Below are positions 49,110 through 59,335 of a stretch of DNA of 64,000 nucleotides, one piece after another (the first letter of the stretch is position 1; every line of letters starts with the position of its first letter). The position numbers and the translations under genes were made by a program. The notes beneath the pieces were generated by a model. It worked only from the letters and a program-made list of their open reading frames with translations, was not told where the DNA came from and did no database searches. The DNA lies in contig CM041083.1 of the NCBI GenBank assembly GCA_023079485.1, forward strand, positions 155,266,552-155,330,551. Direction: 5' to 3'. The stretch comes from Archilochus colubris (Eukaryota; Chordata; Aves; Apodiformes; Trochilidae).

Positions 49110-50233
49110 ATTTGACCAGACAGTGGTGATCAGTAGAACAAAGTCAAGCTGGAGGCCAATATTACTGGGCCATTGTATCCCAGGGTAAAAGCTAGGTCCT
49201 GTTTTACACCTTCACTAATGATGTGGATGGTGGGGCAGAGTGTACCCTTAGGAAGTTTTCTGATGATACCAAAAAGAGAGGAATGTCTGCTACACCAGAG
49301 GGTTGTGTTCCTATCCTGAGGGACCTCAAGAAACTGTAGAAATGGGACAACAGGAACATAATGAAGTTCAATAAAGAGAAGTCCTGAAACCCAGAAAGAG
49401 AAACTCCATCCATATGCTGGGACCACCTTGCTGGAAAGCAATCTAGTGGGAAAGAACCTGGGATTACTGGTGGACACCAGGTGGAACATGAGTCAGAAAA
49501 GTGCTGTTGCAGCAAAAAAGGATAAAAGTACCATAGAATCATTTAGGTTAGAAAAAGCCTTTAAGATCATCAAGTTCAGCCATTAACCTAACACTCGAAT
49601 CCACTGCAAATCTGTGTACTTGACTGCTACATCTACACGTCCTTGGAATAACTCCATAGTCTGTACTAATACAGAAAGTATTGCCAGTGATCCTTACCTT
49701 TTATTCAGCCCCAGTGAGTATCTCACCTGGAAACTTGTGTTCGGTTTGGCCTTACTAAAACAAGAGGAAGATGGAGACAGATATGGAGAAGGTCCATCAA
49801 AGGGCCATCAAGATGATGAAGGGACTGGAGCATCTCTTCTGTGAGGTAACTCTGAGAGAGCTGGGACTCTTTAATCTAGGGAAGAGAAGACTCAAGGAAG
49901 GATCTTATCATTGTCCAGAAATACCTAGAGGGAAGGTGCAAAGTAGATGGAATCAGGCTCTTTTCAGTGGTGTCCCATGACAAGATAAGACAGGCAATGA
50001 ATACAAACGAAAATGCTGGAAGTTCCCTCTGAACATCAGGAAACACTTTTTACTGTGAGAGTGAGACAGCACTGTCACAGGTTGTCTGTAGGAATTGCAG
50101 TATCTAACCTTGTGGGTATTTCAAATTACATCTGGACATGGTCCTGGGAGCTATCTCTATGTCACCTTTCTGAGCAGGGTGATTGGACCCGATGACCTAC
50201 AGAGATCCCTTCCAATTTCAACTATTCTGTGAT
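49110..50233 (+). mobile_element. CR1 LINE, about 1 kb (sense), interrupted
   Basis: Sense CR1 ORF2 from the reverse-transcriptase region to the 3' end. The box around 49252-49275 reads KFSDDTKKRG, so both catalytic aspartates survive, though flanking frames are broken. After an antisense CR1 insertion at 49529-49660 the copy resumes with GTATTGCCAGTGATCC and TTCAGCCCCAGTGAGT. The frame at 49771-49980 reads VHQRAIKMMKGLEHLF and LRELGLFNLGKRRLKEG. It ends GATGACCTACAGAGATCCC and ATTCTGTGATT. It is older than the element inside it. Confidence 0.95.
49529..49660 (-). mobile_element. CR1 LINE 3' tail nested in the sense CR1
   Basis: CCATAGAATCATTTAGGTTA, TTAAGATCATCAAGTTCAGC, ACCTAACACTC and ACATCTACACGTCC are an antisense CR1 3' end. 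It splits the host copy between AGCAAAAAAGGATAAAAG and ACAGAAAGTATTGCC. About 20 bases of the host are missing at the junction. Confidence 0.92.
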
Positions 50234-51239
50234 TTTTAGACCCCTGTGGCATAATTATTCAATTAGATATCCAAAACTGTTTCCTTCCAAGCTGAACCAT
50301 CCTACAGAATCATTATTTATTTTGAGCTAATTATCAAGAAGCTAATTTGAAGTGAATAACAAAAAGCAAAAAAACCACATTCACTATACAGAAACTTATA
50401 TAGAACATCACATATTGGATTTCTCCTTAATACGACATTTCATTAAATTAGGATCTCATCACTTGACAGCATGTGATATAGCCTTAAACCAGTTTTCTGA
50501 GAGCTTAGAATTGTTTTTTCAATCATAAAATGTTCCAGTCAGTAGCTTTTATGTTTGCTTAATATTTTTATAATGCAGCATTACATTCCTAATTACAATA
50601 TCAGCAATCAAAACAAGTGAAGTAGAAGAGTGAACTATGCACAATATTCTGTCTACTGATAGGTCACATCATTTTCAAATATTAAAAGTGACAGGCATCA
50701 TATCATGAAGCTCTCATATGTATTTTCTAAGTAAGAAAATATTTAGATTAGGTTCAATTTAATGCTAATGTATAAAGTATATCTGACATCCAAATATAAC
50801 ATGACTTGAGAATATTCTTGCTCTGAAGAAAGCTATGGCTTTTTTAGTGAGGCCTGAATAATACTTGAAATAGTTTCTCTTTGCTGCTACCTAGTTCTTT
50901 CATCAGAAGATCTCAAGAATTTGAACTGGTATTGATTAATGCTCTTTTTAAAAAGTTTTATTTTTTACTTTGCAGATGGAGAAAATATGTTCCCGAGTGC
51001 TTCTCTTTTTTCAAGACTCACACAGAAAGTCTGTCATAGTACTAAAAACAAAATTCAAGATACCCTTGGTGAAACTAACATTACTGTCGTAGTTTTGCTG
51101 GAACAGAATTAAAAAATATTTTTTTCTTTTCAGAGAAACTCTAGCTTTGAGAGACTGAAGAGTACAATTGTTTGAGGAAAAAAAAAAAGAGTTAAAGTAC
51201 CTTATTATGCAGCTTTCTGTAGTGACCAATGTTGAGGGT
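50234..51239. other. Unique AT-rich non-coding sequence
   Basis: No gene or repeat family is recognised. A poly(A) run lies at about 51179-51190. Confidence 0.5.
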
Positions 51240-51720
51240 AGCTTTGAACCTTACAGGTGCATTGGGCTAAGAGGGGTGAAGCCCAGAGCAGCTGACCCAA
51301 GCTGTTCAGCTGAAATATTCCATACGATAAATTTCACCCTCACTACAAACTGGGAAATTTGTGGAGATATTTGGAGGCTTCTACCATGGCTGCCTTCCTT
51401 CTAAGGTCCTGTCCATCTTGTCAGTAATATCACACCAGTGGCCAACTCCTCCACTTGCTGTGACCATCACACCCTCACTGGAGCTGTTGTGCTCCCAGTG
51501 TTGGGCATTTGACCTTCACTGGTAAAAGAGAAAAAGCTTGCAACAACTATCTGGAGCCAAGTGAAACTTTTTATATATTATATTAGCATTGGAGATAATA
51601 TTAGTTCGTTATTATTATTATTATTTTATTGAATCTGTTTTCACTTAAACCCACTGGTGTCCTTTACTCAATTCCCCATCCCAAGTGAGGTCAGGTCATA
51701 GAGCAACTGTCTAAAACTGA
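51240..51720 (+). mobile_element. Decayed solo LTR of an avian endogenous retrovirus
   Basis: AAGCCCAGAGCAGCTGACCC, GTTCAGCTGAAATATTCC, a (ATT)n stretch at about 51613-51636 and ATTGAATCTGTTTTCACTTA with AACCCACTGGT form the U3-to-U5 order of a known type of avian ERV LTR. Ends are eroded and the canonical TG and CA limits are not clear. No internal viral genes are present. Confidence 0.65.
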
Positions 51721-52189
51721 AACATTTTATAGTAAAACGTAAAAATTTTCTGAAGTTTAATTGGATCAAACTTTCCCCCTCCAGTCCTAAATCTGTATTT
51801 CACCAAGTTAATTGTTTGCATTGTTAAAAGACTGTACACGCATATCACAAAGTAGAAATTAAATTCTTACTGTTCTCTGGATTTTTTAGCAGAAGATTGA
51901 GAACAAATTTGTAATCAAAAGTGGGATACTACACTTTTAGAAACATTGTTTTTTTGAGTGTTTGCATTAATTTGTGATTTTTTTGGTGTTTGTAATGATG
52001 ACTGTGCACTTTCCCATACAATCAAATAAATGTATCTCTCCAAGGTTAGAACTCTGTCCAAGTATCACTATAGCACAAGCTGATAAAAGGATTTACTAGG
52101 CTATTGCCTTTCTTGTTTGCAACCATAAATTTAAGCTAAATATTTTGTTTTATAATATTGTTGTATAATATTGCAAAAAAAAAAAATTT
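51721..52189. other. Unique AT-rich non-coding sequence
   Basis: Nothing recognised. A poly(A) run at about 52175-52187 directly precedes the next CR1 fragment. Confidence 0.5.
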
Positions 52190-52478
52190 AAAAATTCTTC
52201 CTTATACCCAGTCTAAATCTACTGTCTTTTAGTTTAAAACCATTTCCCCTTGTCCTACTATTACAGGCCCTACTAAAAAGTCAGTCAACAATCATTCTTA
52301 TAAGCCTCCTTAAAAGTATTGAAAGGCCACAATAAGGTCTCCCTGAACAACCCTAAACACCCACAACTCTGTCAGCCTGTCTTCACAGCAGAAGTCTTCC
52401 TGCAGATTATTTTTGTAGTTCTCCTCTGGACTTGCTTTAACAGCTCAAACTTACCAACACTGGAGATAATCTTTTCAG
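52190..52478 (-). mobile_element. CR1 LINE internal 3' region (antisense)
   Basis: TCTTCCTTATACCCAGTCTA, TTTAAAACCATTTCCCCTTG, TCCTACTATTACAGGCCC and ATTGAAAGGCCACAATAAGG are antisense CR1 sequence from just upstream of the 3' end. The terminal tail is missing, so the fragment is truncated on both sides. Confidence 0.92.
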
Positions 52479-54433
52479 CAAGACATCACTATGCTGCTGA
52501 ACAGAATTGTGGTTACCCAGGTTGTGATTAATGAGAACATACCTTCTCTCTTTCCCTTTTTCCAGAGATATACAGACTTGGGAAAAAAAGTACATAGAAG
52601 AGCAAGTATGACAAAGGATTGTGATGAAGATTTAAGAAGAGAGAAGAATGATGGAATTAAAAAAAAAAAAGTCTCTGAAACTGAATGGCATGAGGGAGCC
52701 AGTTGTTTACTGTCTCTCCCAAAATACAAATTAGGAAACATTGAATGAAACTAGCAGATGGTAGATACAGAATAAACATAAGGAGGTGGCTTTTTATAAA
52801 ATGTATACTTCAATTGCATAACTTCTTGACATAGAATCCTGATGAGTTTAAAAACTTAATGAACATTCAAGAAATGATGGACAAGTATGAGCAATAGAAA
52901 ACCATCAAGAGATGCATAAAATTTAGAAAGGTTAGCTTGACAGGTTTCTCAGATGCAGATTGTTGGAGGCTGAGAAACTATTTGTGAGAAGTATCCCAAA
53001 GTGCTTACTTAGTCCATATACTCTCTTCTGATATGCTCCGACCTGTCTCTTTTGGAGACAGAACTGTGAGGAAGTCTCATCCTTGGGAGTGACCTCTTAT
53101 GTTCATTCTTACTCTGCGGTGTTCTTTGCTTTCCTGCTCTCATGCTTGGGCACTGAGTTGTTTAATTGTTCAGCAGCCAGACAGAGGATGGCAACGCTAA
53201 ACACAAGGAACCTAAAAAGGAAGAGCCACAGTTTCAAACTCTTGTTTTCAGTGATTGTGAGGTGTCTTTTTTAAAGATTCTTGAAACCGACTGGGAAATA
53301 ATTTCATGAAGTTCGGATTTAATTTATAACTTTATGAGAAGATCTCAAAAAAACCTTTTTTTTCTTTTCTTCCTGGAAAGGATGAAATTAATCTTGCCAC
53401 TGAGGAAACAAAAGATGCAGATTTTTTGACTTACACGTGATCACATAGTAATTTCCTTGGAGGGCCCAAAATAATGATCTGGAAACAACGCAAATCACCC
53501 TTACAGTGCAAATTATATTTAGTCACACTATTATCTCCATTTTAAAGTACTTCAGAATGCTTAATTGTATAGAAGTGGCTGAACAAGAAATTATTTATTA
53601 TTGCTGCTATTCAAACACTTATTTTATAAAGTGAAATATATTTAATGTGAATGTCCATAATTTTAAAAAATTCTCCCAAGTATTATTAAGAGCATCTAAA
53701 AGTACTAGTTGTTCACTTTGGATATGTACTTTTATTTCTGAGCTGCTGTATGAAAGTAGACTTTTCTGAATCTCCTTCTGTGTTCCCAGGCTGGATAGTG
53801 GGATAAATAAATAATGGAATGACAGCCCTGACCCTCCAACTGTCAGACCACAGGGTATTTTATACCACAGTGTTCATTTAGTTTTAAAGTCTTTTGATTA
53901 TTTTCATTATTTATATTAAATAAGAAACTCTTGAGACAAAATTTCATAAGGATTTGTCAGATCACTTTTGGAATATCAATTTGCTTGTTCATATCCTTCT
54001 AAGGATCAGTTTGCTCTCTGTCTGAGGTACATAGATATTTGAGAAAAGACAGAATGCCTTTGAAATTTTTTTCATAGTTTTTCTTGGTGATTAGCATGTA
54101 ACCCAGTATTCAACAAACTTAAATTCCACATAAGTTGGAAAGTAATATAAACCACTTCTATGTACTTCAAATAGAGTAGTTTATACCACCAGAGTAAAAT
54201 TCGTCCTACATGTCTTATGCACTTATCTTAGAAAGAGAGTAGTTGAATTTTGGTACTAATAGTTTGTCTTGATTGACTAATGAGGAACCTTGATGATGCA
54301 CGGAATTAGTTTCATTTAACTTTAGACAACCATGAAGTACATGTGTAGATCTGAGAAAACCTCTGGAAACTCCTTTGTAATGAGTAGAGTGAAACAAAGT
54401 CTTTCAGAGAAAGCTCACTTGTCAGTTAAACCA
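52479..54433. other. Unique non-coding sequence
   Basis: No gene is recognised. A slightly GC-richer patch at about 53025-53220 is unassigned. Open frames here are below 90 codons and lack known domains. Confidence 0.5.
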
Positions 54434-54712
54434 TGCATACTGGTTTTGGCTGGCATAGAGTTAATTTTCATCATAACATCCCATGAAGTGCTATGTTTTT
54501 CATTTGTGACCAAAACAGTGTTGATAACACACCCGTGTTTTAGCTATTGCCCAGTAGTGCAATACACAGTGTCATGGCCTCTTTTTTTCTGCTTCTCACA
54601 CCTCCCCACCAGCAAGTAGGCTGGAGGTGCACAGGTAGGGAGCTGCACAGCCATGACAGCTGACCTAAGCTGACCAAAAGGTTATTCCATCCTAATGATG
54701 CCATGCTTAGCA

Positions 54713-54718
54713 TATAAA
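54713..54718 (+). promoter_or_regulatory. TATA box of solo LTR
   Basis: TATAAA in TTAGCATATAAAGGTGGGGG lies at the expected position at the end of U3. Confidence 0.6.
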
Positions 54719-54895
54719 GGTGGGGGAAAAAGAAGGAAGGGGGAATGTTTGGAGTAATGATGTTCTTCCCAAGTAACCATTAAATGTGGTGTATTCCTGC
54801 TTTCCTAAAAAAGGATGAACATATCCTTGTCAATGAGGAGTAGTGAATGAATTCCCTGTTTGGCTTTACTTGCAAGCGTAGCTCCCTCCTTCCTT

Positions 54896-54901
54896 ATTAA
54901 A
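54896..54901 (+). terminator. LTR poly(A) signal ATTAAA
   Basis: ATTAAA in CTTATTAAACTGTCT is the common variant signal used by this avian LTR type. Confidence 0.5.
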
Positions 54902-55024
54902 CTGTCTTTATCTCAACCCCCAAGTTTTCTCACTTTTACTCTTCTGATTCTTTACACCATCCTGCTGTGGAGGAGTGATCAAGAGACTATGAGGGGCTTA
55001 ACTGCCTACCAAGGCTATCCCATA

Positions 55025-57199
55025 ATATAATCTATTTTAAAATGAGATGAATTTCACCTTTGTTCGCTTACTAAAAACTGTCTGTATATAATTAGCTCAA
55101 ATGAAGGCATCTTTATTGTTGATTTATAAATACATTCTTCTGAAACCTAAACTGGGTAAAACCTTTTCTCCTGTATGAACTGAATAAAATTCTGTGAATA
55201 TTTCCATATTGGTAAAGAAAGCTTTATTTAAAAATTCCCAACTAAGTCATGGTGTATTTTGGCTGGATCAAAAGTCACTATGCTTGTTGAAAATCTGCAA
55301 AATAATTAAATTAAATTATTTATGATTTAAACCAAAATATCATGCTTTATGCCCAATATGATTTCAGAAGTTCTCAAGTTTTGCTCCCTTTCATAGACTC
55401 ACAGTGAAATTCAAAACTTCTCAAACATGGACATCCACTTCCTCTACTCCAGAGCTCTTAGACATCATTTCTGGTGCTTTCTGATTCCTTTTGAATGTAT
55501 GTAACATAGCCAAGTCCCAAATCCATTGTACTCCATCTTCCTTTCTCCTGAAACTTGCCATTTCTCACAACTTTTTACACTGATTTCAGCTGCTTCTTGT
55601 ATTTTCTTGTATCTTTTCTTTAAGAGAGTAGTGTCAACTTTTTTTGTCATGTTGCTCTCAACATTTCAGATATTTTGATGGTGAAAAGAGAAGACATTAA
55701 AAAAAAGTCCAACATTCCTATTAAGACCCATATAGTGTAAAATTAATGTTTTCTAAATCTAATACAGATATTACAAATTCTTTAAAATTTGGGTTTATCA
55801 GAGGCTTGCTCAGTACATTTAAATCTGGTTTGTAAAGGAGGACTTCTGGATTCATCACAGGGTTAAAATAGAGCTCCACCTTTTTTTTTATTTCCCCTTA
55901 GAACACTGAGGGAAAATGATTTCTATAATCCTTTAGTTTTTCATTCTAGGAAAGTAGATAGCCATCTTATAGATTCCTATATTTTAGACATTTTAAAATG
56001 TCTAAATTTGAGGAACCTAATCTTATTAAATTCTCCATATAAACTAGATTAGGGATTAAGTAAAAGTTTTAACTTCTTTTCTCAAATATTTAACCTCACA
56101 TTTTTATTTTTAACCATCTTCAGAGACTTTGCAAATTTCTTAAAATTCAAAAAATTTATCTTCAGTGTTTTCAGTGCAAACAGATTTGTCAGATCACATA
56201 CTCATGAACACTGTAGCTGAAGGACATATCTATCAGTGAAATAGCTATAGATATTCTAAAGAAATTATACTCTTATAAAGAATGCCTACTATAAATTATG
56301 CCTTTGTAAAACACACCAAGTAAATTGCAAGCAATCTGAAAAAATGTTTACCATATTTGTCTGTCATACTATGATGCGGGCATTAAATGTCAGAGATAGG
56401 ACATTATTTAAAACAAAGAATAAATATCTTTGTCATAATATCAACTGCTACTGTCGTCAGTGTGCAGTCCTCTAATAATATAGGTTCAAAGAAAAGCTGA
56501 GTACATCTGTCCTTCTCACCCTTAACACCAGAAAGGTTTCAACAAGTTGCAGAGATGAATCAAGAAAGACTAGAAGATGACTAACTTCTCCCCAAGTCAC
56601 TAAAAAAACAAAAAAGAAGCAAAATAGAACAAGCTATACTTTTCTTTTGAGAAATGAAATTTTCTTAAAATGTTGGAAAAAATTCTATATTTAAATCAGT
56701 TTATAAAAATATATATAGAGAGGAGCAGCCTAGGTAATGCTATCACTTCCCAGTCATTCAACATGTTGATAGATTCTTTTTGTTCCATATGTTTATCATC
56801 AAAATTGCTAGACATCTTTTATGAAAAGATTCAAATTGCAGATGAAGATAAATTACTGTATATCCAATGGAGAGACAGAATGAATTAATATCTAAATAAT
56901 AGTTTAGAAATGAAATATTCTAAGTTGATTTTAAAATAATTTGCTTATTTTTCACAGTCATTTTTTCTCTTCTGCCTTCAGAACCTGAAGGCAATGCTCA
57001 GTCATTTTGAAAGAACTTAGTTTAAAAAACCTAGCAATAATCCGTCTCGTGGGAACTGTCATGTAACTCCTCCTCTCCATAGCTTCTCCAAATAGAGAAG
57101 TTTGATATTAGTTTTCCCCATAACTTTGAAACGTGGTATTAACTACTTTGCAGACCATAAAGAAGAAAATTAAAGTGACATTTTCCAGAAATTTGTTGA
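55025..57199. other. Unique AT-rich non-coding sequence
   Basis: No gene or repeat family is recognised. Holds a 24-bp perfect palindrome at 55983-56006. Confidence 0.5.
55983..56006. repeat. 24-bp perfect palindrome
   Basis: TTTAGACATTTT is followed directly by its reverse complement AAAATGTCTAAA without spacer. It could extrude a cruciform. The function is unknown and it may be chance. Confidence 0.9.
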
Positions 57200-58195
57200 G
57201 TTACAGATTCTTCCTGTCATTCTTACTGCCTCTGTATCATGGAGAACACCTTCATCAGTCACCTCCACAGCGAGATTGTATGCACCAGCAGCAATTTTGT
57301 GGCTGATACAAAGTAAGGGGGAGTTGGTAGTATGCTGGGGGAGCAGGGCTCCCATTCAGAGGGACCTCAGAAAGCTGTAAGAATAGACCAAAAGACACCC
57401 CATTAAGTTCAGTAACAAAAAATTTGAAGTTATGGTTAAGCCAAAATAGCTTCATGACTCAGTACAGGCTCAGACTGGTTGGCTAGAAAAATTTATGGAA
57501 AGGACTTGGTAGTCCTCACGTGCAACAAGTTGGTCATGAGCCATCAGTGTACCTTGACAGCAAAAAAGCTCATTAGGCTGCCTTAGCGAGAGTGTAACCA
57601 GCAGGTCAAAATAATTATTTTGCTCTATTTGACACCAGTGAGATTGCCTCTGGAACATTGTGTCCAGCTGTAGACTCCCTGGACAAGGGAGTCTTTTCCA
57701 ATTATGGAAGACTTTTCCAATTATGACAATTCTGTGATTCTGTGAAAGAGACAGAGTCCCTCCACCAAGACATCAAGGGGGATAAGGGACTGGGCATAAG
57801 AGGTATGATGAGAGGCTGAGAGAGAAGGACTTGTCCAGTCTGAGGAAGAGAAGGCTGGGATAGAGAGCTCGTATCATTCTACTACTTCAGAGTTTGTTGT
57901 AGACATGATGGAGTCAGACAATTATCACATTTACACAGCAAAAGGACCAGAGGCAAAAAAAAAAGAGGTTGCAAGAAGGAAAATTCCTACTGGATACAGA
58001 CATTCTTCAAACTGAGAGGTTAAGCACTGGAGCAGCTTACTTTAAGAGCCTAGAGAATTTCTGCCTTTGAAGATGTTCAAAACTCACCTGGATAAGGCCT
58101 TGAACAACTGGAACTAATATTGAAGTTGGTCCAGCTTTGAGCAAGAGGTGAGACTAAGTGACCTTTGGAGGTTCCTTTCAACCTCCTTTGTTCTA
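57200..58195 (+). mobile_element. CR1 LINE, about 1 kb (sense), strongly decayed
   Basis: Sense CR1 from the reverse-transcriptase region to near the 3' end. The box at about 57290 reads NFVADTK followed by a stop, so one catalytic aspartate is replaced and the frame is closed. Further on come CAGAGGGACCTCAGAAAGCT, GAGAGGCTGAGAGAGAAGGA and GGACCAGAGGC. The 3' region AGTTGGTCCAGCTTTGAGCA, GTGACCTTTGGAGGTTCC and TTGTTCTAT belongs to a different CR1 subfamily from the copy at 4943-5489. A short extra CR1 tail sits inside at 57690-57745. Confidence 0.9.
57690..57745 (+). mobile_element. Short CR1 3'-tail-like patch with 19-bp duplication
   Basis: TCTTTTCCAATTATG occurs twice with 19-bp spacing. 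It is followed by ACAATTCTGTGATTCTGTGA, which is the terminal octamer array of a CR1. It lies in the middle of another CR1, where no tail is expected. Confidence 0.7.
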
Positions 58196-58929
58196 TATTT
58201 TTATGGTTCTGGCTATTCTTAGTCTACTTCACCACTTTTTTTTCATTAAAGTAACCATTTTGTGAGTCTTATCTGTAAACTTCTCTCTGTCTATGTGTGT
58301 GTGTACTTTTTCTTGATATATACATGTACAGTGTGTATACATACATGAACTTCACACAGGAAAATATTTTAGTTCTAATTACTGCCAACTCATACTAATC
58401 TACTTATGCCTTTTCCTCCAGATTGATTTGTCCTAGATAAATTGAGGAGCTTGTATTACATTATAAATATACATATTTGGATTATTCATAATTCAGTTTC
58501 ACATATTATGTTCAGAAATTGTTGTTTACAGTCATTAGGGGAGAACGTAGAGTATTGAAATAATCCTTTCAATGTGTGTAGGAACATACAAACCCCCTGC
58601 TGGCATATAAACTGAATAATGAAAGTGATTGTCATCATTAACTAAGGCCAAGACAAGGGCTATTTTTCTTAAGATGTAATAATGTAGTGTGGACTTTGGG
58701 GTCACAAATTACTTTATATAACTTTAGACATGTCAAATTTAGACATAAAAATTCAATTAGTTAAAATGTTCCTCCATGGGTTTAAAAAAGTGTATTTAGC
58801 CATATTAGGTCAATTGCAAACATATAGCAACTATTAGATATCTAATATCAAGTGAGATTTAGTCTACAATATGTAGACTAAATGTGTTTTATAAATTATA
58901 AAGTGTTTTATAAATTATAACCATCAGAT
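58196..58929. other. Unique spacer ending in a palindrome and tandem repeat cluster
   Basis: A GTGTGTGT run lies at about 58296-58305. The last 100 bp contain a 16-bp palindrome, a 12-bp-arm inverted repeat and a 19-bp tandem repeat. Confidence 0.6.
58832..58920. repeat. Palindrome / inverted repeat / tandem repeat cluster
   Basis: 58832-58847 is the perfect palindrome TATTAGATATCTAATA. 58857-58883 is ATTTAGTCTACA, ATA, TGTAGACTAAAT, perfect 12-bp arms with a 3-base loop. 58884-58920 holds GTGTTTTATAAATTATAAA followed by a second copy. Confidence 0.9.
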
Positions 58930-59335
58930 CTTTTTCTATCACTACAGGCCCTACGAGCCCTACTAAAAATTCTGCCACGATAATTCTTTGAAGCCCACTT
59001 TAAGTATTAAGTCCACAATAAGGTCTTCCCAGAGCCTTCTCTTCTCCAGTCTGATCAGCCCCAGCTCTTTCATCCTGTCCTCATAGGAGACATAATCCAT
59101 CCCTTTGACCATTTTTATGGCCCTTCCCTGGACCCACACAATAGGCACACGTCTTTCTTTCAGTGAGGATTCAAGAGCTGGATGTATTACTCCAGACTGG
59201 GGTCTTGTAAAACAGTAGAGAGGGAAGAATCACGTCTCTCAACCTGCTGCAGCCCAGGATACAGTTGGCTTTCTGGGCCACAGTGGGTGCACACTCCTAG
59301 TTGATGTCCAGTTTTTCATCCACAGACAATTTATG
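58930..59335 (-). mobile_element. CR1 LINE internal 3' region (antisense)
   Basis: The plus strand shows TCACTACAGGCCCTAC, TCCACAATAAGGTCTTCCC, TTTCTGGGCCACAGTGGGTG and CCAGTTTTTCATCCACAGAC. The minus frame 58963-59148 reads QGRAIKMVKGMDYVSYEDRM and KELGLIRLEKRRLWEDLIVD, the ORF2 C-terminal region. The 3' tail is absent, and a small duplication (GGCCCTACGAGCCCTACTA) is present. Confidence 0.93.

Larger units (their letters stand above)
54434..55024 (+). mobile_element. Solo LTR of an avian endogenous retrovirus (about 590 bp)
   Basis: ACTGGTTTTGGCTGGCATAG, AGTTAATTTTCATCATAAC, AACAGTGTTGATAACACA, AGTAGGCTGGAGGTGCACA, TAAACTGTCTTTATCTCAAC and GTTTTCTCACTTTTACTCTT occur in order and match a widespread avian ERV LTR type along its whole length. 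A TATA box lies at 54713-54718 and an ATTAAA signal at 54896-54901. No gag, pol or env lies beside it, so it is a solo LTR. The exact ends are blurred: consensus TGTCCTGG reads TGCATACTGG, and no clear target duplication remains. Confidence 0.88.

Noticed and set aside
49130..49542. Two overlapping minus-strand open frames of 112-119 codons
   Set aside because: Antisense shadows of the sense CR1 reverse-transcriptase region.
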